A stretch of DNA of 64,000 bases from Synechococcus elongatus PCC 11801 (GTDB lineage Bacteria; Cyanobacteriota; Cyanobacteriia; Synechococcales; Synechococcaceae). Position numbers and translations under genes: made by a program. Shown piece after piece: positions 44,704-54,358 of this stretch; within the stretch, counting starts at the first letter, position 1; each line of letters begins with the position of its first letter. The stretch spans positions 1,711,001 to 1,775,000 of the forward strand of contig NZ_CP030139.2 of NCBI RefSeq assembly GCF_003846445.2, in the 5' to 3' direction. The notes beneath the pieces were generated by a model, which did no database searches, was not told the DNA's origin, and saw only the letters and a program-made list of their open reading frames with translations.

Positions 44704-44877
44704 TGCGCAGGGTGGGCAGAAACTTCCCTAACGCTAACAGATTGGTTCTGTAAATCGCTGAAAAAAGAGTTGAAAAACTGCGATACCAAGGCTACCTGGG
44801 GGGCAATCCCTGCGATCGCCCGCAGCCCCGGATTCGAATCGCTACACTGACAGCAAACCGAGCGCGGGGCGATCGCC

Positions 44878-45099
44878 ATGCCGTACTTTACTTGGGAAGA
44901 ACGGGCGCTGACTGCAGATACGCAAAGCATTGTGCAGATGGCAGAGCGGTTGGAAGAAGCCGCCGAACTGCTGCGCCAGATGGCCGAACGCGGCTTTGTC
45001 CTGGAGCGCATTGCGGGTCAAAGTCGGCTTAGTCATGCGGACCCTGCTGTCTTTGCTGAGTTTGAGTTTGTCGATGAGTCCTCGCCCTCAGCGGCTTAA
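44878..45099 (+). CDS. Conserved-looking small protein, 73 residues
   Basis: A 73-residue acidic protein starting at an ATG immediately after a GCGATCGCC site: MPYFTWEERALTADTQSIVQ, then a central amphipathic helix rich in Ala, Glu and Leu (MAERLEEAAELLRQMAERG), then an acidic tail. It is probably a soluble helical protein. I do not recognise a family. It lies 76 bp upstream of the first plausible hflX codon, with a hairpin between. Codon usage and helix amphipathicity favour a real gene, but support is modest. Confidence 0.5.
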   Translation: MPYFTWEERALTADTQSIVQMAERLEEAAELLRQMAERGFVLERIAGQSRLSHADPAVFAEFEFVDESSPSAA

Positions 45100-45129
45100 T
45101 CTCTTGCAAAAGAATTCGACAGGCGATCG

Positions 45130-45150
45130 CCCCAGTTTCTAGAATTGGGG
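45130..45150 (+). terminator. Hairpin upstream of hflX
   Basis: CCCCAGTTT pairs with GAATTGGGG (two wobble pairs) around a 3-nt loop and is followed by CAGCTTTTC. It may end the small upstream ORF or hide a GGGG ribosome binding site of hflX. Confidence 0.45.
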
Positions 45151-45175
45151 CAGCTTTTCATCGGATTTCAGTCCT

Positions 45176-45283
45176 ATCGAGACGATTTACGGCAACCTCA
45201 AAGGCCTCAAGCCCAGCCAGCTCAAGCAACTCGATCGCCTGTATAAAGTTCGGCTTAGCCTCGATTGCTTAGCAACGCCAGAA
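45176..45283 (+). other. In-frame upstream extension of hflX without a standard start codon
   Basis: The frame of hflX stays open upstream to a stop ending at 45142. From 45176 it reads (I)ETIYGNLKGLKPSQLKQLDR and on to LATPE, which resembles the N-terminus of cyanobacterial HflX proteins (METIYG...LKPSQLKQL). The codon at the expected Met is ATC. No ATG, GTG or TTG occurs in frame between the stop and 45284. Confidence 0.6.
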
Positions 45284-46855
45284 TTGGCAGAACGTCTGGC
45301 CGCCATCAGTGCTGACTTAGAACAACCCGTCACGGTCTACCTTGATCGACGCGGGCATGTCACCCGTGTTGGGGTCGGCAACGTTCGTCAGACTCGAATT
45401 CCCCCAGTGGAACTACCGCGCTATGGGGCGGGCCGTCTCTGTGGCCTGCGTTGTCTGACTACAAGCCTCAGCCCAGAGCCGCCAGATGAAGGTGCTTTGA
45501 CGACGATGGCACTGCAGCGGCTGGATGCCCTGATTTGGCTCTGTGTGACCCGCCAAGGCAAAACTCGTCGAGGTGGCGGTGCCACTGGTTACGTTGCTCA
45601 AACTTATCTGGCCCATTTGCTCGCTCATCCGGAGCAGCGCTGGACCGTTTCACCAGAACTGGATTTAGAAGCTCTAGCGCAGCAGCCTTGTGTTGAATTT
45701 GTCGAGGCACTCGAGGAAGAACTGCAACGAGGACTCAGCAGCCAAGCCGTTGCCGAAGGCCGCGATCGCGTTCTCCTCGTTGGCGTCAAAACACAAGGCA
45801 TTAGCGATCGCCGCTTTCAAGAAGGGTTGTTGGAGTTGCAGCGGCTAGTCGAAACAGCGGGTGGCGAAGTCGCTTCCATCCTCCAGCAAAAACGCCTACG
45901 GCCCCATCCCCAAACCGTGGTGGGTGAGGGGAAAGTTGCCGAAGTGGCGTTGGCTGCTCAAACCCTCGGCGTTAATCTGGTTGCTTTCGATCGCGACCTC
46001 TCTCCAGCTCAAGCCCGCAACCTCGAACGGGAAATTGGCCTGCGAGTCGTCGATCGCACGGAAGTGATTCTCGATATCTTTGCTCAACGAGCCCAATCAG
46101 GCGCAGGCAAACTGCAGGTCGAACTGGCCCAGTTGGAATACAAACTGCCGCGGCTGACTGGCCAGGGACAAGCTCTCTCACGGCTAGGGGGTGGCATTGG
46201 TACGCGTGGCCCCGGGGAAACCAAGCTAGAGACGGAACGCCGCGCCATTCAGCGACGGATTACTCGTTTGCAACGGCAGGTCACGGAGCTGCAAGCCCAT
46301 CGATCGCGGTTGCGGCAACATCGCCAAACCCTGCCTTCGATCGCAATCGTGGGCTACACCAATGCTGGCAAGTCAACGCTGCTCAACACCCTCACCCAAG
46401 CGGAGGTCTACGCAGCCGATCAGCTGTTTGCGACCCTCGACCCAACGACGCGACGGCTGGTGCTGAATGCCAACCCAGGGTCAGAACCAGACGTGGTCTT
46501 GCTGACCGATACGGTGGGCTTTATTCACGAGCTGCCGCCACCCTTGGTCGATGCCTTCCGTGCCACCCTCGAAGAAGTCACAGAAGCGGATGCCCTGTTG
46601 CATCTCGTCGATCTTTCCCATCCGGCTTGGTATGCCCAAATCCAGTCGGTGATGAGCATTTTGCGGGAAATGCCGGTGACACCCGGACCAATTTTGCTCG
46701 CCTTTAACAAGATTGATGCGGCGACGAGTGAGACCTTGGCGATCGCGCAAGCGGAATATCCGCAGGCAGTATTTCTCTCGGCTTCACGGGGACTTGGTTT
46801 GGAAACCTTGCGACAGCGACTTGGACAGCTTGTGCACTATGCCCGTGCAACTTAA
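45284..46855 (+). CDS. hflX: Ribosome-splitting GTPase HflX
   Basis: An Obg-class GTPase that splits stalled or heat-damaged ribosomes. The annotated part begins at a TTG (523 residues), but family homology extends 36 codons upstream to an ATC, so the true start is uncertain. Domains: HflX N-terminal nucleotide-binding-like domain with LLVGVKTQGISDRRFQEGLLELQRLVETAGGEVA; the helical linker with LSRLGGGIGTRGPGETKLETERRAIQRRI; and the G domain with G1 GYTNAGKST (about 357-365), G3 DTVGFIHELPP, and G4 NKID. A cyanobacterial insertion of about 100 residues sits near the N-terminus. It follows a small ORF and is transcribed alone. Confidence 0.9.
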   Translation: MAERLAAISADLEQPVTVYLDRRGHVTRVGVGNVRQTRIPPVELPRYGAGRLCGLRCLTTSLSPEPPDEGALTTMALQRLDALIWLCVTRQGKTRRGGGATGYVAQTYLAHLLAHPEQRWTVSPELDLEALAQQPCVEFVEALEEELQRGLSSQAVAEGRDRVLLVGVKTQGISDRRFQEGLLELQRLVETAGGEVASILQQKRLRPHPQTVVGEGKVAEVALAAQTLGVNLVAFDRDLSPAQARNLEREIGLRVVDRTEVILDIFAQRAQSGAGKLQVELAQLEYKLPRLTGQGQALSRLGGGIGTRGPGETKLETERRAIQRRITRLQRQVTELQAHRSRLRQHRQTLPSIAIVGYTNAGKSTLLNTLTQAEVYAADQLFATLDPTTRRLVLNANPGSEPDVVLLTDTVGFIHELPPPLVDAFRATLEEVTEADALLHLVDLSHPAWYAQIQSVMSILREMPVTPGPILLAFNKIDAATSETLAIAQAEYPQAVFLSASRGLGLETLRQRLGQLVHYARAT

Positions 46856-46971
46856 TCCCTAGCGCTAGCGATCGCTATTCTCTTATTTTCGTCACTTTTG
46901 AAAACAACAATGCCCTATCACATGACCCGATCTCATGCTTTTAGCTGCAATTGTTTGGATAGGAAACTAGG

Positions 46972-48258
46972 ATGCGATCGCGGCAAGTTTGGATCGGTTT
47001 TAGTCTGCTGTTGATTTGGACAGTGGCTGTCCTAGCTGTTGTCTATTTAGAAGCCCTTTGGTGGGGGCACCCGGCACTCCGTCCCGGCAATCTTGCATCG
47101 CTCGAGACATATCTACAAACCCAATTAGAACAAGCTGAAGGGCGCTCCCTTGGAAGTGCAGCCTTGCTGCTGGTTCGCGATCGTGAAGTCGTCAAGACCG
47201 AGACTTTTGGGGTGGCAAATCCTCAGATGCGATCGCCCGTGATCGCTGACCAAACCCTGTACCAAATGGCCTCGGTCAGCAAAATGGTTACAGCCTGGGG
47301 CGTCTTAAAACTCGTCGAACTAGGTAAAGTCCAACTTCAAGATCCAGTCCTCCCCTATCTCAACCGCTGGCAATTTCCCCCAGCAAATCCCTACCGATCG
47401 AAAGTCACGATCGCTCAGCTCCTCAGTCATACGGGTGGCTTAACAGATCAGTTTGGCTATGCAGGCTTTCTCCCTGAAGTGCAGCTGCCAACTCTTGAAC
47501 AATCGCTGACACGAACGGAGGATGTTGCCTTTGGTCTGCCGCGTGGCGTGGAAGCTCAGTTGGCACCGGGGATAGACTGGCGCTACTCCGGCGGTGGTTA
47601 TAGCGTTCTGCAACTCTTGGTCGAAGAAGTCAGCGGTCAAAGCTTTGCCCAATTTATGCAGGAACAAGTTCTCAATCCTTTGGGAATGAGCCAGTCTAGT
47701 TTTGATTGGTCAGCACTAGATGCACAGGGAGAGACTACCAATTTAGCCACTAGTTTTACAGAAGCCATAGAGCCGAGCCCTCATCGCCAATATGTAGCGA
47801 CAGCTGCAGCTTCGCTATATGCCACTTTGGAGGATATGGGCCGCTTTGCGATCGCCAACCTTGATCCCAATCCTGTTCTGAAAGCCTCGACTTTGGCCTC
47901 AATGTGGAAGTCCCAACCCGGAACTCAGGGGGATTGGGGACTGGGCTATGCCATCTACCAAGCGTTGCCAACGGGTGGAGCAATCGTGGGTCATGACGGG
48001 AATAATGTTCCAGCTCTGAATCACACAGTTCGACTCAATCCCCAGACGGGTGATGCGATTGTGCTGTTGATTTCAGGAAATCGACAACTCGCCAGTGATC
48101 TTGGAGCAGATTGGATTTATTGGGAAACTGGTCGAGTTCAACCAGAAGCCCAGTTCCGCTATTGGCAAGCTCGCCTTTGGGCTGCTGGGTTGCTCATCAG
48201 TTTGGGCGCAATCGCGATCGGCGCAATGTTCTTGCGCAGAACTCAACCCTGGCTTTAA
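46972..48258 (+). CDS. Membrane-anchored serine hydrolase, class C beta-lactamase fold
   Basis: A 428-residue protein with an N-terminal helix (FSLLLIWTVAVLAVVYLEALW), a periplasmic beta-lactamase/DD-peptidase domain and C-terminal helix (LWAAGLLISLGAIAIGAMFL). Catalytic motifs: SVSK with Ser about 101 and Lys about 104, YSGGGY near 205 in place of YxN (so the third residue is Gly), and HDG near 340 as the KTG equivalent. This pattern fits esterases, D-aminopeptidases and penicillin-binding-like hydrolases rather than a resistance beta-lactamase. It is followed after 2 bp by a VanX-type peptidase, suggesting a shared role with peptidoglycan-derived D-amino-acid peptides. Confidence 0.82.
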   Translation: MRSRQVWIGFSLLLIWTVAVLAVVYLEALWWGHPALRPGNLASLETYLQTQLEQAEGRSLGSAALLLVRDREVVKTETFGVANPQMRSPVIADQTLYQMASVSKMVTAWGVLKLVELGKVQLQDPVLPYLNRWQFPPANPYRSKVTIAQLLSHTGGLTDQFGYAGFLPEVQLPTLEQSLTRTEDVAFGLPRGVEAQLAPGIDWRYSGGGYSVLQLLVEEVSGQSFAQFMQEQVLNPLGMSQSSFDWSALDAQGETTNLATSFTEAIEPSPHRQYVATAAASLYATLEDMGRFAIANLDPNPVLKASTLASMWKSQPGTQGDWGLGYAIYQALPTGGAIVGHDGNNVPALNHTVRLNPQTGDAIVLLISGNRQLASDLGADWIYWETGRVQPEAQFRYWQARLWAAGLLISLGAIAIGAMFLRRTQPWL

Positions 48259-48260
48259 CC

Positions 48261-49028
48261 ATGTGGAAGCGTTTCTGGCTGACCATTCTTGGTGTCCTAT
48301 GTTTCTGCGGCTGGATTGTCAGCCACAGCTGGGCAAATACACCTGTCGATCTATCTTCAAAGCCGATTTCTGAGATCGCCACTTGGCAACGATTTCTCAT
48401 TGATATTCAAACTCTGATTCCTGATGTAGATCTCGATATTCGCTATTACAGGGATTACAACTTTGTGGGTCGAAAAATTGATGGCTATCAGGCACCGAAA
48501 TGTCTGTTAACACCTGCAGCTACACAAGCCTTAGCAGCTGTTCAAGCTGACTTGGCTCCGCAAGGATATGCTCTAGAAATTTATGATTGCTATCGTCCTC
48601 AACAGGCTGTCGATTTGTTTGTTCTCTGGGCTGAAGATCTGGACGATCGCCAAATGCAGCAGCAATTTTATCCTCAGGTCAACAAGGCTGACTTATTTCA
48701 GGATGGTTATATCGCAGCAAAATCAGGCCATAGCCGAGGAAGTACCGTTGATGTAACGCTGGTTCCCCTCAAGAGCAAGACAACTCCCTGTACGCGATCG
48801 CGTCCCTGTCAAGACAATAGTTTGGACATGGGAACTGCTTTTGATTATTTTGATCCTCTCTCACATACTCTGAACTTTCAAATTTCACCGGAACAACAGC
48901 AAAATCGCTTGCGTTTAAAAACAGCAATGGAACGGCAAGGGTTTCGGAATTTACCGGAAGAGTGGTGGCACTATACGCTCCAGAATGAGCCCTATCCCGA
49001 GACTTACTTTAATTTCCCAGTGCAGTGA
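48261..49028 (+). CDS. Exported D-alanyl-D-alanine dipeptidase (VanX/DdpX type, M15D)
   Basis: A 255-residue protein beginning at the ATG at 48261 with a signal peptide (FWLTILGVLCFCGWIVSHSWA). The zinc-peptidase motifs are SGHSRGSTVDVTL (about 155-167, His and Asp ligands) and EEWWHY (about 233-238, catalytic Glu and His ligand). LDIRYYRDYNFVGRKIDGYQ and IYDCYRPQQAV are typical of the M15D family. It hydrolyses D-Ala-D-Ala. Without VanH and VanA nearby it is not a vancomycin resistance cassette, but more like a peptidoglycan recycling enzyme. The 2-bp gap to the preceding gene indicates an operon. Confidence 0.88.
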   Translation: MWKRFWLTILGVLCFCGWIVSHSWANTPVDLSSKPISEIATWQRFLIDIQTLIPDVDLDIRYYRDYNFVGRKIDGYQAPKCLLTPAATQALAAVQADLAPQGYALEIYDCYRPQQAVDLFVLWAEDLDDRQMQQQFYPQVNKADLFQDGYIAAKSGHSRGSTVDVTLVPLKSKTTPCTRSRPCQDNSLDMGTAFDYFDPLSHTLNFQISPEQQQNRLRLKTAMERQGFRNLPEEWWHYTLQNEPYPETYFNFPVQ

Positions 49029-49258
49029 AATCAGCCGTGGGGCGATCGCTGTAACTTCTGCAGTTTGTTTCTCGGGAAGTGGGAAGCAAAGCAATCAAGC
49101 CAGGACAGAGGCGAAAGTGAGTCAGTCTGCGGAGCGACTGAAGGGCCGGGGTCTCTCAGAATATTTAAAGAATGTTCAGATTCCCGCAGGAATTACCGGA
49201 GTATTGGTGGCATAATCGGATACAGACAGAATTACTGATTGTTCTGCCAGGAGCTTCT

Positions 49259-49894
49259 ATGTCTCTTCGTCTCGGCGATACCGTCCCCAACTTTACTCAG
49301 CAGTCCAGTGAAGGCGAAATCAACTTCTACGATTGGGCCGGAGATAGCTGGGTCATCCTGTTCTCGCACCCCGCCGACTATACGCCCGTCTGCACGACCG
49401 AATTGGGCACCGTCGCTAAGCTCAAAGATGAATTTGCCAAGCGCAATGTCAAGCCGATCGCGCTGAGCGTTGATGATGTTGAGTCCCACAAAGGCTGGAT
49501 CAGCGACATCAATGAAACCCAAAGCACCCAAGTCAACTACCCGATCTTGGCAGACCCCGATCGCAAAGTGTCGGATCTGTATGACATGATCCACCCCAAC
49601 GCCAACAACACCTTGACGGTGCGTTCGGTGTTCATCATTGATCCCAATAAAAAGCTGCGTCTGACCCTGACCTATCCCGCTAGCGCTGGTCGTAACTTTG
49701 ACGAGCTGTTGCGGGTGATCGATTCGCTGCAACTGACTGATAACTACAGCGTTGCTACCCCTGCTAACTGGAATGATGGCGACGATGTTGTTGTCGTGCC
49801 GTCGATTCCGACTGAACAAGCGCGCGAGCAGTTCCCGAAAGGTGTCACGGAAGTGAAGCCTTACCTGCGTCTGACCCCGCAACCCAACCGCTAA
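49259..49894 (+). CDS. 1-Cys peroxiredoxin (Prx6 type)
   Basis: Thiol peroxidase of 211 residues. The start is the ATG at 49259, with AGGAG 6 bp upstream. The active-site motif PADYTPVCTTELG puts the peroxidatic Cys at about 45. No second conserved Cys is seen, so it is of the 1-Cys class. VDDVESHKGWISDINETQ and YPILADPDRKVSDLYDMIHPNAN, then RSVFIIDPNKKLRLTLTYPASAGRNFDELLR, are Prx6-specific. It should remove hydrogen peroxide and organic hydroperoxides in the cytosol. A strong terminator follows. Confidence 0.93.
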   Translation: MSLRLGDTVPNFTQQSSEGEINFYDWAGDSWVILFSHPADYTPVCTTELGTVAKLKDEFAKRNVKPIALSVDDVESHKGWISDINETQSTQVNYPILADPDRKVSDLYDMIHPNANNTLTVRSVFIIDPNKKLRLTLTYPASAGRNFDELLRVIDSLQLTDNYSVATPANWNDGDDVVVVPSIPTEQAREQFPKGVTEVKPYLRLTPQPNR

Positions 49895-49929
49895 GTCTTA
49901 GCAGGACCACTCAAGTTAAATCAGACTGA

Positions 49930-49967
49930 AAAAGTCCCTTCTGAAGTTTGCTTTAGAAGGGACTTTT
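49930..49967 (+). terminator. Terminator of the peroxiredoxin gene
   Basis: AAAAGTCCCTTCT and AGAAGGGACTTTT form a perfect 13-bp stem around a 12-nt loop, ending in TTTTG. It has T-runs on both sides and could work in both directions. Confidence 0.88.
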
Positions 49968-49986
49968 GATATTTCAACCGATATGG

Positions 49987-50011
49987 AAAAAGGGACTGAC
50001 TGAAGTCCCTT
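49987..50011 (-). terminator. Terminator of gyrB
   Basis: On the minus strand AAGGGACT and AGTCCCTT form an 8-bp stem around TCAGTC, followed by TTTCC. The stem sequence is shared with the neighbouring peroxiredoxin terminator. Confidence 0.75.
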
Positions 50012-50038
50012 CTCTCTGCAGCAACAGGTTTGTAACGG

Positions 50039-52009
<1,971 letters not shown>

Positions 52010-52103
52010 TTATTGAGCGTTTGAGCCCAAAAAGTATCAAAATACTAGCACAAAAGCCTTAAAGACGCTTCTGGGTGTCTCTGGAGGCGCGATCGCAGTA
52101 GAG

Positions 52104-53021
52104 ATGGAATCGCATTTGAAATCAGGTTTGATTGTCCTTTGTGGCCCAACAGCAACAGGAAAATCGAGTTTGGCGATCGCGATCGCCCAGCAGTTAGGCA
52201 GTCCGATTCTCAGCGCTGATTCCCGCTTGATTTATCGCGGCTTCGATATTGGCACCGCCAAGCCCACGGCGACTGAACAGCAGCTCGCGCCTCACTATCT
52301 CATCGATCTCTGTGATCCGCGTCAGGGCTTTACCGTCGGGGACTATCAAGACCAAGCCGTCCCGCTCATTCAACAATTCCAAGCCCAAGGTCAAATCCCA
52401 CTCCTGGTCGGCGGAACCGGACTCTACATCAAGGCAATCGTCAACGGTTTACGTTTTCCACGCATTGCGCCCCAACCTACGCTGCGATCGCAATTGCAAC
52501 GGCTCGGGCAACCACTTTGCCATGAGCTGCTGCAGCGGGTTGATCCAGTCGCAGCGGAGCGCATTCATGCCAACGATCGCGTGCGGACGCTGCGGGCCTT
52601 GGAAGTGTTCTACGTCAGTGGCGATCGCCTTACGGATCTCCAGAAAGAACAACCGCCAATCTACCCAATCCTGCAAATCGGTTTAGACAGCGATCACCTA
52701 GAAGAGCGAATTCGGCAGCGGACGATGCAAATGCTGACCGCTGGCTTTATTGAAGAAGTCAAGCAGTTAGGGGATCGCTATGGCTGGGATCTACCGTTGC
52801 TCAATACCTTGGGCTATCGGCAGGTCTGCGCCTATCTGCGGGGAGAGCTCACTGAGACTGACTTGCCAGAGCAAATTATTCTTCAGACCCGTCAGTATGC
52901 AAAACAACAGCGCACTTGGTTTCGAGCTAACCCCTCGATTCACTGGATTGATGCTGATGCTAGCGATCGCCTTGATCTAGCACTGCAGCTGATTGAAGGC
53001 TTCTTCACAACTCTCTCCTAG
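52104..53021 (+). CDS. miaA: tRNA dimethylallyltransferase
   Basis: Transfers a dimethylallyl group to A37 of tRNAs that read codons beginning with U. The 305-residue protein starts at 52104 (MESHLKSG). The P-loop is GPTATGKS at about 14-21. The substrate motifs LSADSRLIYRGFDIGTAKPT and DLCDPRQGFTVGDYQ, LLVGGTGLYIKAIV, NDRVRTLRALEV, and NTLGYRQVCAYLRGE are all present. C-terminal QTRQYAKQQRTWFR finishes it. It is divergent from gyrB. Confidence 0.95.
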   Translation: MESHLKSGLIVLCGPTATGKSSLAIAIAQQLGSPILSADSRLIYRGFDIGTAKPTATEQQLAPHYLIDLCDPRQGFTVGDYQDQAVPLIQQFQAQGQIPLLVGGTGLYIKAIVNGLRFPRIAPQPTLRSQLQRLGQPLCHELLQRVDPVAAERIHANDRVRTLRALEVFYVSGDRLTDLQKEQPPIYPILQIGLDSDHLEERIRQRTMQMLTAGFIEEVKQLGDRYGWDLPLLNTLGYRQVCAYLRGELTETDLPEQIILQTRQYAKQQRTWFRANPSIHWIDADASDRLDLALQLIEGFFTTLS

Positions 53022-53153
53022 CAAGCTCTCAGCTAGACTTTCCGCTCCTATCCGCAGAGAGTTTCGCTGCAACAAACATCCAGTCAGACGAGGGGCCCAA
53101 GTCATACCACCACCACCCTCGCAAGAGACGATTGCTGACGCCCAAAGCTCTGC

Positions 53154-53630
53154 TTAGAGCGGCCGCAACCGGAAGAGGGGCTGATTGAATTCGACGGGTT
53201 CGCCATTCTGCACCAGAACCTCGACGACCTCACCGGCCACCTCTGACTCCAGTTCGTTCATCAGCTTCATCGCTTCGAGAATGCAGACGGTTTGACCGAC
53301 CTGAATGCGATCGCCAACATTGACAAAGGGCGGCTCTTCCGGCGCGGGCGCTCGATAGAAGGTACCGACCATCGGCGCCGTAATCTCCAGCAGTTTCTCT
53401 CCTCCCAAAGGACCAGCAGGCGGTGCAGCAGCAGGAGTAGGGGCTGGGAGTGGAGCCGGTGTTGGCGCCACTGCTACGGGTACGGGCGGGGCTGCAACCA
53501 CAATCGGATCACCGGTTGAGCCCCGTTTCACGTGCAACTCAAAGTCCACGCCCTTGAGATCAAACTCAGCAATATCTGAGTCACTCAGCGCGGTCAGCAG
53601 CTCTTGCAGTTGGCTGAAGTTCAGTTGCAC
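53154..53630 (-). CDS. accB: Biotin carboxyl carrier protein of acetyl-CoA carboxylase
   Basis: Carries biotin for the first step of fatty acid synthesis. It begins with GTG at 53630, with GGGAGA just upstream, and has 158 residues. An N-terminal helical part is followed by a proline/alanine-rich linker (about 47-77), then the biotinyl domain (about 78-158). The biotin site EAMKLMNE places the modified lysine at about 122. It lies 41 bp downstream of efp on the same strand, the usual cyanobacterial arrangement. Confidence 0.95.
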   Translation of the reverse strand: MQLNFSQLQELLTALSDSDIAEFDLKGVDFELHVKRGSTGDPIVVAAPPVPVAVAPTPAPLPAPTPAAAPPAGPLGGEKLLEITAPMVGTFYRAPAPEEPPFVNVGDRIQVGQTVCILEAMKLMNELESEVAGEVVEVLVQNGEPVEFNQPLFRLRPL

Positions 53631-53671
53631 AGTGATTCTCCCTTCTCAGTTCGGATAACAGCGATTGGCCT

Positions 53672-54229
53672 CTATTCCCGACCGAGGTAGGAATCGTTGC
53701 GAGTGTCGATTTTGATTCGCTCGCCCACCGAGATGAACAGAGGCACCATCACCTGAGCGCCGGTCTCGACTTTGGCCGGTTTGGTACCACCGGTCGCCGT
53801 GTCGCCCTTGACGCCGGGGTCCGTCTCAATGACTTCCAAAACCACCGAGTTGGGCAGTTCGACCTCAATCACTTGGCTATTCCAAGTGATTACCGTCGCT
53901 TCCATACCCTCTTTCAGGTATTTGACGCGATCGCCAATCGTGGCTGCATTCAAGCGGGCTTCTTCGTAGGACTCCATGTCCATGAACACGAAGTCATCGG
54001 CATCTTTGTAGGTGTACTGCAGCGTACTTTTTTCGAGAACAGCTTGGGGGACGGTTTCGCCAGCACGAAAGGTTTTTTCAACCACGTTGCCGGTTTTGGC
54101 ATTCTTCAGCTTGGTCCGCACAAACGCCGATCCCTTACCCGGTTTAACGTGCAAGAATTCCACCACCCGCCAAACAGCGCCGTCAATTTCGATCGTGGTT
54201 CCGGTTCGAAAGTCGTTGCTAGAGATCAT
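53672..54229 (-). CDS. efp: Elongation factor P
   Basis: Relieves ribosome stalling at polyproline stretches. The protein has 185 residues from the ATG at 54229 ([17 protein letters not shown]). The KOW-like domain I has [17 protein letters not shown], where the loop-tip residue is Lys (about 32). In other lineages it is modified, but the neighbouring epmA/epmB-type or earP genes are absent here. Domains II and III follow, ending [23 protein letters not shown], typical of the family. It precedes accB. Confidence 0.95.
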   Translation of the reverse strand: MISSNDFRTGTTIEIDGAVWRVVEFLHVKPGKGSAFVRTKLKNAKTGNVVEKTFRAGETVPQAVLEKSTLQYTYKDADDFVFMDMESYEEARLNAATIGDRVKYLKEGMEATVITWNSQVIEVELPNSVVLEVIETDPGVKGDTATGGTKPAKVETGAQVMVPLFISVGERIKIDTRNDSYLGRE

Positions 54230-54358
54230 GACGTGCGGCTGTGAAAGAGCGGAGAACGAACGCAACACATTCTACTGCTCAGGGCGATCGCTTCTGACGT
54301 GGGCGGCCCAAGGCCCTGTGGCATAGTGAGAGAATTGGACGCTTTCGCTGGCTCTATC

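Noticed and set aside
44815..44850. tRNA T-arm-like GGATTCGAATC
   Set aside because: No acceptor stem or anticodon arm can be built around it.
49029..49215. A short frame between the VanX-type gene and the peroxiredoxin gene
   Set aside because: It starts inside the preceding gene in another frame and has no ribosome binding site or conserved features.
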